A stretch of DNA of 64,000 nt from Panopea generosa (Eukaryota > Mollusca > Bivalvia > Adapedonta > Hiatellidae), in assembly GCA_029582155.1 (NCBI GenBank), contig CM055901.1:27106152-27170151 (forward strand), in the 5' to 3' direction. This document shows, one piece after another, positions 32,224 to 44,843 of the stretch. Numbering within the stretch: the first letter of the stretch is position 1; each line of letters starts with the position of its first letter. Position numbers and translations under genes: made by a program. Below the pieces are notes generated by a model. The model did no database searches. It was not told where the DNA came from and saw only the letters and a list, made by a program, of their open reading frames with translations.

Positions 32224-35200
32224 CGGTCAAGTTAGCAGAATGGCAGAATAGCAGAATGATTTTTTTTTCATTCTGCCAGTAGAACAGCAGAATAGCAGAA
32301 TAAAAATTGGACTAAAATTAAAGTTGTTTTTTTATCACTTATTTTAGTACAGTTACACACATGAACATACCGGAAGTCTTAAGAAATGTTTTTTTTTTAC
32401 AAACAATCACTACCCGAAAGTTAAAGGGGAACTTTTTCTCATTTCACCAAAAGGAAAATACTCATTTTATCACCGAATTTAGGCGAGTTCAAGTTCATGT
32501 ACCATTTTACACATTTTTTGTTCATACTGTGTTCAGCTAAAATTACAAACGATACTTGTACACGTGCTCAATCCGTTCCAGCAAAATGAAAATAAGAGTT
32601 TTTCATCATTTTACCTTGGATTCGCATTGTAAAACATTTTGCCTGACGTATTTCACTCGCCAACAACTTTATCTAACTTTTTTGTTCATTACTTGATCAG
32701 CGGAAATGATCCGCTGACGAGTTATTCACGAAAAACGGTTCATTTTGCCATACTGCTCATTCCGCGAGAGTAAGAAAAGTGGAAAAAAATGAAAGAATTT
32801 TTTTTTTATCATTGATTTTAGTTCGCTTTCATGCATAAACATGCAGGAAGGTTTAAGAACTGTTGTTTTTTTTTACAAACAATCACTACCCGGAAGTTAA
32901 ATGGGAACTTTTTCTCATTTCACCAAATGGACATTTCTAAATTTTCACGTTCAAACTAACAATTATATGCCGGATTCATTTCTCTGCACCATTTTCCACC
33001 TTCTTGTTCAGTGTCTTAAGCAAAATAGCGATATACTAAAAAAAAATTCATATTTCCAGCAAAACAGCAGAATAGTAAAATGAAATATTTTCATTCTGCC
33101 AGCATAACAGTAGAATAGCAGAATGAAAATTGGACGAAAATTAAAGTTGTTGTTTTATCACTTATTTTAGTACAGTTACACACATGAACATACCGGAAGT
33201 CTTAAGAAATGGGTTTTTTTTTACAAACAATCACTACCCGAAGGTTAAAGGGGAACTTTTTCTCATTTCACCAAAAGGAAAATACTCATTTTATCACCGA
33301 ATTTAACTTCAAACTAACAATTATTAGGCGAGTTCAAGTCCATGTACCATTTTATACATTTTTTGTTCATACTGTGTTCAGCTAAAATTACAAACGATAC
33401 TTGTACACGTGCTCAACCTGTTCCAGCAAAATGAAAATGAGAGTTTTTCATCATTACACCTTGGATTCGCATTGTAAAACATTTTGCCTGACGTATTTCG
33501 CTCGCCAACAACTTTATCTAACTTTTTTGTTCATTACTTGATTAGCGGAAATGATCTGCTGACGAGTTATTCACGAAAAACGTTTCATTTTGCCATACTG
33601 CTCATTCCGCGAGAGTAAGAAAAGTGAAAAAAAATGAAAGAATTTTTTTTATCATTGATTTTAGTTTGCTTTCATGCATAAACATGCAGGAAGGTTTAAG
33701 AACTGTTTGGGTTTTTTTTTTACAAACAATCACTACCCGGAAGTTAAAGGGGAACTTTTTCTCATTTCACCAAATGGAAATTTCTAATTTTTCACGTTCA
33801 AACTAAAAATTATATGCCGGATTCATTTCTCTGCACCATGTTCCACCTTCTTGTTCAGCGTCTTAAGCAAAATAGCGATATACTAAAAAAAAATTCATAT
33901 TTCCAGCAGAACAGCAGAATAGTAAAATGAAATATGTTCATTCTGCCAGCATTACAGCAGAATAGCAGAATGAAAATTGGACTAAAATGAAAGTTGTTTT
34001 TTATTACTTATTTTAGTACAGTTACACACATGAACATACCGGAAGTCTAAAGAAATGGGGGTTTTTTTACAAACAATCACTACCCGGAGGTTAAAGGGGA
34101 ACTTTTTCTCATTTCACCAAAAGGAAATTACTTATTTTATCATCGGTTTTACGTTCAAACTAACAATTATTAGCCGATTTCAACGCCATGTACCATTTTA
34201 CACATTTTCTGTTCATACTGTGTTTAGCTAAAATTACAAACGAAACTTGTACGCGTTCACAACCCATTCCAGCAAAATGAAAATGGGATTGTTTCATCAT
34301 TTCATCTTGGATTCGCATTGTAAAACATTTTGCCTGACGTATTTTGCTAACCAATTACTTTATCTAACTTTTTTGTTCATTACTTGATCAGCGGAAATGA
34401 TCCGCTTACAAGTTATTCACGAAAAACGATTTATTTTGTCAGACTGCTCATTCCGCGAGAGTGAGAAAAGTGGGAAAAAATGAAAGAATTTTTTTTCTAT
34501 CATTGATTTTAGTTCGCTTTCATGCATGAACATGCAGGAAGGTTTAAGAACTGTTTTATTACAAACAATTACTACCTGGAAGTTAAAGGGGAACTTTTGC
34601 TCATTTCACCAAAAGGAAATTTCTCATTTTTCACCGAATTTACGTTCAAACTAACACTTATTTGCCGGGTCCACGTCTGTGAATCATTTAACACATTTTT
34701 GTTCATACTGTCTCCAGCTTAATTTACAAACGAAAGTTGTATACGTGCACAATCCGTTGCAGCAACATAAAAATGTGATTTATTCATCCTTTTACAACGG
34801 ATTCGCATTTTAAAACTTTTGGTCCGATGTATTTATCAACTTATTATTGATCTAACCTTTTTGTTCATTATTTTATCAGTGGAAATAAACCGTTTAAAAG
34901 TTATTCACGAAAAACATTTCATTCATTATTACAATTCTATTGTTAAAGACGCGACGCAAAATCAAATAAAGTCTACGAATCGTGATGTATGGTTGTTTAC
35001 GAGTGTTATATTGACAAAAAAAATTATCACGATAACATTTGACAAAACATATGCAGTACAAAACACACCAGAGACAGATAAACAATTAAATACTTAAGTC
35101 ACTGGTATATCTGGCACAACGTGTTACATTGCTATACTCCAGTACACCTTGTTACATTGCTATTGCAGCATACTGTGTTACATTGGTTTATGTACGGTGT

Positions 35201-37612
35201 CGCAGATATAGCAATGTAAAACAGTGTGTTACAAATAGCAATATAACACCGTATGCTACAATAGCAATGTAACAATGTCTGTTAGATATATCTGCATAAC
35301 ACGGTGTGCCAGATATAGCTATGTAACACAGTGTTCTAGATATCACAATGTTACCCAGTATGCTACACTATCAATATAACGCAATGTACTAGATATATCC
35401 GTGTAACACGTTGTCGCAGATATAGCAATGTAACACAGTAAGCTAGATATAGCCATAAAATACAGTTTGCTAGTTGTAACGATGTAACACAGTGTATCAG
35501 ATGAATCCAATGTACTAGTTATGGCAATACAAATCAGTGAGCATGATATATAAATGTAATACAATGTAATAAATTTAGCAATGTAACACTGTATACTACA
35601 TTAGTAATGTTACACAGTGTGCTAGATATAGTAAAGTAACATGGTGTACCACACATAGAAATGCAACACAGTGTGTTACATAAACCAATGTAACACAGTA
35701 TGCTGCAATAGCAATGTAACAGGGTGTGCTGGAGTATAGCAATGTAACACGGTGTGTCAGATATACCAGTGACTTAATTATTTAATTGTTTATCTGTCTC
35801 TGGTGTGTTTTGTACTGCATATGTTTTGTCAAATGTTATTGTGTTATTTATTTTTGTAAATATAACACTCGCGTCGCGTCTTTAACAATAGAATTGTAAT
35901 AATGAATGAAATGTTTTTCGTGAATAACTTTTAAGCGGTAATTTCCACTGATAAAATAATGAACAAAAAGGTTAGATCAATAAAAAGTTAATAAATACAT
36001 CGGACCAAATGTTTTAAAATGCGAATCCGTTGTGAAAGGATGAATAAATCACATTTTTATGTTGCTGCAACGGATTGTTAGTTTGAAGTTAAATTCGGTG
36101 ATAAAATGAATATTTTCCTTTTTGTGAAATGAGAAAAACTTCCCCTTTAACCTTCGGGTAGTGATTGTTTGTAAAAAAAAATTCTTAAGACTTCCGGTAT
36201 GTTCATGTGTGTAACTGTTCTAAAATAAGTGATAAAAAACAACTTTCATTTTAGTCCAATTTTCATTCTGCTACTCTGCTGTTCTGCTGGAAATATGAAT
36301 TTTTTTTTAGTGTATCGCTATTTTGCTTAAGACACTGAACAAGAAGGTGCAAAATGGTGCAGAGAAATGAATCCGGCATATAATTGTTGGATTGAACGTG
36401 AAAATTAGAAATTTCCATTTAGTGAAATGAGAAAAAGTTCCCCTTTTACTTCCGGGTAGTGATTGTTTGTAAAAAAAAAGAACAGTTCTTAAACCTTCCT
36501 GCATGTTCATGCATGAAAGCGAACTAAAATCAATGATCAAAAAAAAATCTTTTATTTTTTTCCCACTTTTCTCACTCTCGCGGAATGAGCAGTCTGGCAA
36601 AATGAATCGTTTTTCGTGAATAACTCGTCAGCGGATCATTTCCGCTGATCAAGTTATTAACAAAAAAGTTAGATAAAGTAGTTGGCGAGCGAAATACGTC
36701 AGGCAAAATGTTTTACAATGCGAATCCAAGGTAAAATGATGAAAAACTCTCATTTTCATTTTGCTGGAACGGGTTGAGCACATGTACAAGTATCGTTTGT
36801 AATTTTAGCTGAACACAGTATGAACAAAAAATGTATAAAATGGTACATGGACTTGAATTAAAATTGGTTATAACATGATGTTTTCCTTTTGGTGAAATGA
36901 GAAAAACTTCCCCTTTAACCTTCGGATAGTGATTGTTTGTAAAAAAAACATTTCTTAAGACTTCCGGTATGTTCATGTGTGTAACTGCACTAAAATAAGT
37001 GATAAAATACAACTTTCATTTCAGTCCAATTTTCATTCTTCCATTTTGCAGTTCTGCTGGCAGAATGAAAAAATTCATTCTGCTATTCTGCTGTTCTGCT
37101 GGCAGAATGAAAAAAAAATCATTCTACTGTTCTGCTGGAAAAATGAAAAAAAAAACTGGTAAATTGCTATTCTGCTAAAGACCCTGAACTAAAAGGTATT
37201 GATTAAATGTTGCAGATATGTGAACCGGTTAATAATTGTAAGTTTGAACTTAAATTCGGTGAAGAAAAAAAGAGAGAATTTTCCTTTCGGTGAATTGATA
37301 AAAAGTTTTCCTTTAATTTCCGGGTGCTGGTTGCTTGTAAAAAAACATATCTTAAGAATAACGATGTGTTACTGCATGTAAATGCACTAGAATAAGTGAT
37401 AAAATACCAACACCATTTTGTCTAATTTTCATGCTGCTATTTTTCTGTTCTGCTGGCAGAATGAAAATATTTCATTCTGCTGTTCTGCTATTTTGCTGGC
37501 AGAATGAAAAAAAAAATTGTGCTATTCTGCTGGCAGAATGAAAAAAAATCATTCCGCTGTTCTGCTGGCAGAATGAAAAAAAATTCATTCTGCTATTCTG
37601 CTAATTTTACCG
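32224..37612. mobile_element. Giant palindromic (foldback-like) element, ~5.4 kb
   Basis: The ends are inverted: left tcggtcaagttagcagaatg and right, read inward, tcggtaaaattagcagaata. The left arm (to ~35205) contains alternating A units (near 32355, 33178, 34025: acacatgaacataccggaag) and B units (near 32830, 33673, 34523: gcatraacatgcaggaagg). The right arm (35680-37612) carries the same units inverted, fewer in number. The 'gcagaatagcagaatgaaa' blocks lie at each unit junction. Frames inside are short and not gene-like. CCAATAC occurs outside both ends as a possible target duplication, offset by a few bases on the left. Confidence 0.8.
34820..36075. repeat. Core of the palindrome with 27-30-bp 'agcaatgtaacac' repeats in the loop
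   Basis: 34820-35205 and 35680-36075 are near-exact inverted copies (for example aacacaccagagacagataa versus its complement at about 35787-35812). The ~470-bp centre is built of irregular units agcaatgtaacacagtgtgc/tagatat, which occur in both orientations toward the edges. Confidence 0.85.
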
Positions 37613-38485
37613 AGCCCAATACCTTCGCTCGACTCTGGTGGCTTTCATCAGTATTGTTTTTTCACGTGTGCCTGTTCCGCGCATATTCCATGCCACTGGA
37701 TAAACAGCATTCACCCCCGTTTTGTTTTTCACGATTTCCACGTGCCAGTGTACACCGCTACATAGGTGTGTACACTGTTACATAGGTGTGTACACCGCTA
37801 CATAGGTGTCAAAATTAAGAAGAATAAGTAGAAATATGTGTGACTCTGTCAAGAAACAATTTTATTTGCAATAAACATATGTGTATGTTTTGTGTCTCAA
37901 TAGACAGCCAATGGCATATGTCTTTCAATTATTTCTTCAGAAATGGTAAGTAACACTGCCATAAGACTTACTTCTTATTAGAATAATTTTGTTTGGAACA
38001 ATGTTAAACGAAATATGCACAACATAATCTCAGTACCTTACTGATCCAATAAGATGAAAGATTGATTTATATGAAATGCACAGTGCATGACACTTATGTT
38101 TTTACAAACACGTGCACATTGTGATATTGAACAATAACATGGCAACCAACTTTAACTATTCCGACAGTAACTAAATATGGAAACTCTAAAATAACTCCGA
38201 TGGGACTTTATTTTGAATAACATTCCGGAGAGATGTCGTAAATTTTAATTCTAGCAGAGTTTCACGTGGTAATTGAGGAAGAGAAACATAAATATTCATA
38301 TAAAATGGAAATGAATACAGTAATTTACTTTAAACACGATTATATTTTTAAAGAAACCCATTGCAATTTTGATAAATGTGTCAGTAAATACTATTTCTAA
38401 AAGTTATATATTTATATGATGCTACTATGGAATTAAAATCGATCTACCACACAGAGTATGTATGCAGAGTTTATTTCATCTCTAT
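37613..38485. other. Unique spacer
   Basis: The short cacctatgtagcggtgtaca repeat near 37755-37810 is the only pattern noted. Confidence 0.5.
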
Positions 38486-38488
38486 TTT

Positions 38489-38672
38489 GGAAAGGGGCAT
38501 AACTCGGGTAAATGGTTTAAAGGGGAATAACTCTGGTTAATGGATTAAAAACAAAGGTGCATAACTCCGGTAAATGTTTAAAGGGGTATAACTCGGGTAA
38601 ATTGTTTAAAGGGGGCATAACTCGGGTAAATGGTTTAAAGGGGCATAATTCTGGTAAATGGCTTAAAGGCTT
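38489..38672 (+). repeat. 28-bp tandem repeat, ~6 units
   Basis: The unit is aaaggggcataactcgggta / aatggttt. Its core gggcataactc resembles the motif in the dispersed repeats of the PPIE introns. Confidence 0.9.
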
Positions 38673-39037
38673 CCTATTTCACACGTTTGTTGTCATCTAT
38701 GTTGAAACGTGCATTATACTTTTTAATTTCATTGTTTCGTTATGAGGGAAAAAAACAAGTAAATTTTTTTTTTTTTTTTTAGAAATGTTTTATTCGTATT
38801 TTCAAAATTACATGTATTTTAAGCTGTAAAGTTTATCTATCGATATAAAAGAAGGAACGCTTATAGGCGATCAGTAAGTTAATTGTCCTAGAAGTTGAAC
38901 TTTTTCTTGTCTAAAGTAGGTCATTGAATCTAAGGAGATTATGTTGAATTTAAATCATGTCATTATTTTGTTCATTAATATTTACGGACTTTCTTGACAT
39001 TGATCTTTTTTCTTGTATTTATAGTCACCATTTTTCA

Positions 39038-39330
39038 TAGGGTCGATTAGCTCGGTCGATTCATCTGACTATCAATCCAGAGGTTGCGAGTTCCAATCTC
39101 TGCCCGGTAAAAGTCTCCGTGATGATTTGTATACAACACTGTCTAAGTATCAATTTTATCTCACCACTGGTATAAGAGGTATAAGTTGTCCATTACTTTG
39201 GAAGATGGGTGTACTCAAGAACTGGTTAACATTAAAGGATCCCAGGAAAGAATGGTTAGATGAACTGATCATCTGTTTGCCCTCGATAGCATAAAAATTA
39301 GGCTAAACATTCAATCAATCAATGTTTTAA
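39038..39330 (+). mobile_element. SINE family D
   Basis: tRNA-like head with box B gcgagttccaatctctgcc, then gtgatgatttgtatacaac, tggatcccaggaaagaatgg-like segment and a tail of attcaatcaatcaatg. Matches 28552-28850 along its length. Confidence 0.85.
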
Positions 39331-39394
39331 TTATTTTCTCCGCTATAAACACACCTTTTCAGCTATTTAATACGATGCGGTATCATTGGACTTG

Positions 39395-41629
39395 TTACTT
39401 GATGGTATATCGATATACTGTGCATGACATGTTACTTTATGTTCTTTAGATATGTTATACATTGTATGTTTCTTGGTGTAAAATATATCTGTTGTGCATG
39501 GTATGTTACTACAAGTGATATCGATATGTTGTGTATTACAAATGGATGTGACATAGTTTTTAAAAGACTGCAATTTTCCTGAAGAAGGCATAAGACGAAA
39601 ATTTGTGAAAAAAGAGTTAAATATATACATTGATATATATACATGGTATGTTACTGGATGTTATATAGATATGCTGTACATGGTATGTTACTTGATGTTA
39701 TATAGATATGTTGTACATGGTATGTTACTTTATATTATATAGATATGTTGTACATGGTATGTTACTTGATGTTATATAGATATGCTGTACATGGTATGTT
39801 ACTTGATGTTATATAGATATGTTGTACATGGTATGTTACTTTATATTATATAGATATGTTGTACATGGTATGTTACTGGATGTTATATAGATATGCTGTA
39901 CATGGTATGTTACTTGATGTTATATAGATATGCTGTACATGGTATGTTACTTGATGTTATATAGATATGTTGTACATGGTATGTTACTTTATATTATATT
40001 TACATGTTTAACATGGTATGTTACTGGATGTTATATAGATATGCTGTACATGGTATGTTACTTTATATTATATAGATATGTTGTACATGGTATGTTACTG
40101 GATGTTATATAGATATGTTGTACATGGTATGTTACTTTATATTATATTTACATGTTTAACATGGTATGTTACTGGATGTTATATAGATATGTTGTACATG
40201 GTATGTTACTTTATATTATATAGATATGTTGTACATGGTATGTTACTTGATGTTATATAGATATGTTGTACATGGTATGTTACTTGATGTTATATAGATA
40301 TGCTGTACATGGTATGTTACCGGATGTTATATAGATATGCTGTACATGGTTTGTTACTTTATATTATATATATATATGTTGTACATGGTATGTTACTGGA
40401 TGTTATATAAATATGTTGTACATGGTATGTTACTTGATGTTATATAGATATGTTGTACATGGTATGTTACTTGATGTTATATAGATATGCTGTACATGGT
40501 ATGTTACTTGATGTTATATAGATATGTTGTACATGGTATGTTACTTTATATTATATAGATATGTTGTACATGGTATGTTACTTGATGTTATATAGATATG
40601 TTGTACATGGTATGTTACTTTATATTATATTTACATGTTTAACATGGTATGTTACTTGATGTTATATAGATATGCTGTACATGGTATGTTACTTTATATT
40701 ATATAGATATGTTGTACATGGAATGTTACTTGATGTTATATAGATATGTTGTACATGGTATGTTACTGGATGTTATATAGATATGTTGTACATGTATGTT
40801 ACTTAATGTTATATAGATATGTTGTACACGGTATGTTACTTTATATTATATAGATATGTTGTACATGGTATGTTACTTGATGGTATATAGCTATGTAGTA
40901 CATGGTATGTTACTTGATGTTATATAGATATGTTGTACATGGTATGTTACTGGATGTTATATAGATATGTTGTACATGTATGTTACTTAATGTTATATAG
41001 ATATGTTGTAAACGGTATGTTACTTTATATTATATAGATATGTTGTACATGGTATGTTACTGGATGTTAAATAGATATGTTGTACATGGCATGTTACTTT
41101 ATATTATATATATATGCTGCACATGGTATGTTACCGGATGTTATATAGATATGCTGTACATGGTATGTTACTTTATATTATATTTACATGTTTAACATGG
41201 TATGTTACTTGATGTTATATAGATATGGTGTACATGGTACGTTACTTTATATTATATATATATATGTTGTACATGGTATGTTACTGGATGTTATATAGTT
41301 ATGTTGTACATGGTATGTTACTTTATTATATATATATATATATGTTGTACATGGTATGTTACTTTATATTATATAGATATGTTGTACATGTTATGTTACC
41401 TTATATTATATATATATATATATGTTGTACATGGTATGTTACTTTATATTATATAGATATGTTGTACATGTTATGTTACCTTATATATATATATATATAT
41501 TGTACATGGTATGTTACTGGATGTTATATAGATATGTTGTACATTGTATGTTACTTTATATTATATATATATGTTGTACATGGTATGTTACTTTATATTA
41601 TATAGATATGTTGTACATGTTATGTTACC

Positions 41630-41669
<40 letters not shown>

Positions 41670-41759
41670 ACATGGTATGTTACTGGATGGTATATATATA
41701 TGTTGTACATGGTATGTTACTTTATATTATATAGATATTTTGTACATGTTATGTTATCT

Positions 41760-41800
<41 letters not shown>

Positions 41801-42745
41801 ACATGGTATGTTACTGGATGGTATATAGATATGTTGTACATAGTATGTTACCTTATATTATATAGATATGTTGTACATGGTATGTTACTGGATGGTATAT
41901 ACATATGTTGTACATGGTATGTTACTGGATGTTTTATAGATATGTTGTACATGGTATGTTACTTTATATTATATATATATGTTGTACATGGTATGTTACT
42001 TGGTGTTATATAGATATGTTGTACATGTTATATTACTTTATATTATATATATATATGTTGTACATGGTATGTTACTGGATGTTTTATAGATATGTTGTAC
42101 ATAGTATGTTACTATATATTATATAGATATGTTGTACATGTTATGTTACTTTATATTATATATATATATGTTGTACATGGTATGTTACTTGATGTTATAT
42201 AGATATGTTGTACATGTATGTTACTGGATGTTATATAGTTTTGTTGTACATGGTATGTTACTTGATGTTATATAGATATGGTGTACATGGTATGTTACTT
42301 GATACTATATAGATATGTTGTACATGGTATGTTACTTGATGTTATATAGATATAGTGTGCATGGTATGTTACTTGATGTTATATAGAAATAGTGTACATG
42401 GTAGATTACTTGATTACTTGATGTTATATAGATATATTGTGCATGGTATGTTATTGGATATTATATCGATATAGTGTGCATGGTATGTTATTGGATATTA
42501 TATCGATATAGTGTACATGGTATGTTACTTGATGTTATATAGATATGTTGTACATGGTAGATTACTTGATTACTTGATGTTATATAGATATATTGTGCAT
42601 GGTATGTTATTGGATGTTATATAGATGTATTCACTATTGTGCATGGTATGTAACTTGATGTTATATAGATATATTGTGCATGGTATGTTATTGGATGTTA
42701 TATAGATGTATTGTGCATGGTATGTAACTTGATGTTATATAGATA
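39395..42745 (+). repeat. 37-bp tandem array, ~85 units, with (TA)n expansions
   Basis: The unit is gttatatagatatgttgtac / atggtatgttacttgat. The edges (39395-39560 and 42350-42745) hold diverged units; the centre is homogeneous. Between 41250 and 42170 the tatatagata part is expanded to tatatata runs of up to about 30 bp. Plus-strand frames with repeats of MLYMVCYFILYRYVVHGMLL are artefacts. Confidence 0.96.
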
Positions 42746-42985
42746 TGTCAAGCAGTTATTGAGATACAAGATTGTTATAAAACCTGACAAGCAGCTATTG
42801 AGATACGAGATTGTTATTAAACCTGACAAGCAGTTATTGAGATACTAGATTGTTATAAAAACTGACGAACAGTTATTGAGATACGAGATTGATATAAAAC
42901 CTGACAAGCAGTTATTGAGATACGAGATTGTTATAAAAACTGATGAACAGTTATTGAGATACAAGATGGTAAAAAAACTTTAGCA
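42745..42985 (+). repeat. 39-bp tandem repeat, ~6 units
   Basis: The unit is aagcagttattgagatacga / gattgttataaaacctgac, directly abutting the 37-bp array. Confidence 0.93.
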
Positions 42986-42989
42986 AAAA

Positions 42990-43995
42990 TTAATGCCGAT
43001 GCCAACACCAGAGCAAGTAGAATAGGTTACATTTTCTCCAGAAGTCAAGCTAAACAGCAATATTTATTTACGATTTCTATGTTTGTCGGGGCTGCTTTTC
43101 ACAAAATAACATACGATACAAATTGACGTAAGTAAATTTTTCTGCTGTGTGTTAAAATTTTGATCAACATTTAAAATGATTGTATCTTCAGAAAATATGT
43201 AACTTTCTGCATGATTTGAGCCAACTTGGCTTCATTTGGCTGAAAATTAAAAAACATTATGAATAATTGTTGATCAACATTAATTTTACCACGATTTTTA
43301 TCAGAAGTTTTTTTGTGAAACGCATTCATGGACTGTATGAATCTGAATATTATTTTCTAATACTGCAGATAAAAGACACGAAACTGAAAACATCCAGGTT
43401 TTATTAATACTTTTATTGTTTTTAAAAGTAATATGTTATACATATACATTTACCTGACATGTAAAATATACTCAATCTTTCACAAACCATTCAGTAAAGG
43501 ACAGCATGATAACAAGATATCTCAAATATGGAGTTGGATTCCCCCCAGGTGAGATATTTAAATATCAGTAGAACCAGCACACGCCATGCTCATTTCAAAG
43601 AGTAGCCTGCGCATTAAAGTGATAAGCTATCAAAATCACATTATGCCAAAAAATTGTTACAACGTTAGACCTAAATAAAATGTTTTGAACAAAATTTGTT
43701 ACGGACAACTTTTTTTATATAGAAAGTATATTGCTTTATTTATTTAATGATTTATTTAATAGTACATTAATTTTGTGTAATTATCATTACTAAATGAGGG
43801 TCATTGGTTAATGTTTATAAAAAAGGCCATCCTGGAAGATTCACTAGTTCAAATGAGTTCTCCTCTTTAAAACAAGGCCAGTAAATCATTGTACATCTCA
43901 TTTGATTTGATTATACCTAACAAACAGATAATAATTTGGATTTATATGTCTAGTAATGAACCCGTCATCTTAGTGCAGTAGCTTATGAGAAAAAT
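42990..43995. other. Unique region downstream of PPIE
   Basis: May include the end of the PPIE 3' UTR (minus-strand AATAAA at 43735). No other gene seen. Confidence 0.4.
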
Positions 43996-43998
43996 AAT

Positions 43999-44137
43999 GT
44001 GTACTGCAATGTCACATCTCAAACAGTATAACACTTGATCAGATATGATAATTATTTTAATCAGGGGTACTGCAATGTCACATCTCAAACAGTATAACAC
44101 TTGATCAGACGTGATAATTATTTTAATCAGGGATACT
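43999..44137. repeat. ~68-bp direct duplication
   Basis: Two adjacent copies of tactgcaatgtcacatctca through attattttaatcagggrtac, differing at a few bases. They lie in the probable 3' UTR or downstream region of PPIE. Confidence 0.93.
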
Positions 44138-44139
44138 AA

Positions 44140-44774
44140 ATAGAAGAATATCCATTGTTTCCAACCTACAGTGCAATTTGACATGATGAACATAGCTCCT
44201 GAATTAACCAGTCATAACATACTCGAATCACAACATCATTTAAAAGACCAAATGCTTCTACAAAATGCATTTTGCATGCTACAGACCATATAACGCACTT
44301 GTCCATCATTTTTGTTTCCATTAAAAAAAAAGGCAACTGACATGTCTTCAAATCCAAATTGATAATATGGACGACTTACGAGACCATGAAGAGGATTTCA
44401 ATTTAAATTGAACCGACATAACGAGAAATGAATTTTAGTTATATTGATTTCTTTCAGAAATCTTGACTGAAACATTTTAATATTCAAATGACATGGAAAT
44501 GAAGATAATATTTTAAATGTTCCACTCATAGTGGTGAATTCATGTCAAAGCAATGCTTGTTATTGCCTCCACAGTCCATCCATTACGTCTTATCTGTAGT
44601 TAAATACAAATTGGACTCAAGTCATTGGACAGAGCCAGCTGTTTGATAGTGTCTTTTACAGTGGTTTCCACAAATCCATTTGCATAGAGATCAGGAATTT
44701 TCAAGTGTCCTGCATTATGTACATGTAAGAAGAAGCCTGCTGTTGTCAAGGTTTGAGGGTAACGAGGTTCATCT
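44140..44774 (-). other. Probable PPIE 3' UTR
   Basis: Directly downstream of the PPIE stop. The minus frames 44791-44600 and 44357-44166 show no family features. The UTR end is not determined. Confidence 0.45.
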
Positions 44775-44843
44775 TCAAACAAGCTCTCCACTGTTTCCTA
44801 TCACAATTTTTTCAGATGGTTTTCCAGACTTTGTGCCACATTT
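44775..44843 (-). CDS. PPIE: PPIE last coding exon with stop
   Basis: The acceptor ATTACAG is followed by 23 codons in phase 0: [22 protein letters not shown], then TGA at 44777-44775. The position and KxGK...KIVI pattern fit the cyclophilin C-terminal strand. GNSG replaces the usual ADCG. The preceding 3-kb intron contains the 54-bp array. A possible minus-strand AATAAA lies at 43735-43740, about 1 kb downstream; the true 3' end is unknown. Confidence 0.9.
   Translation of the reverse strand, partial: KCGTKSGKPSEKIVIGNSGELV

Noticed and set aside
39930-42126. Tyr/Met-rich plus-strand frames
   Set aside because: Artefacts of the 37-bp and (TA)n repeats.
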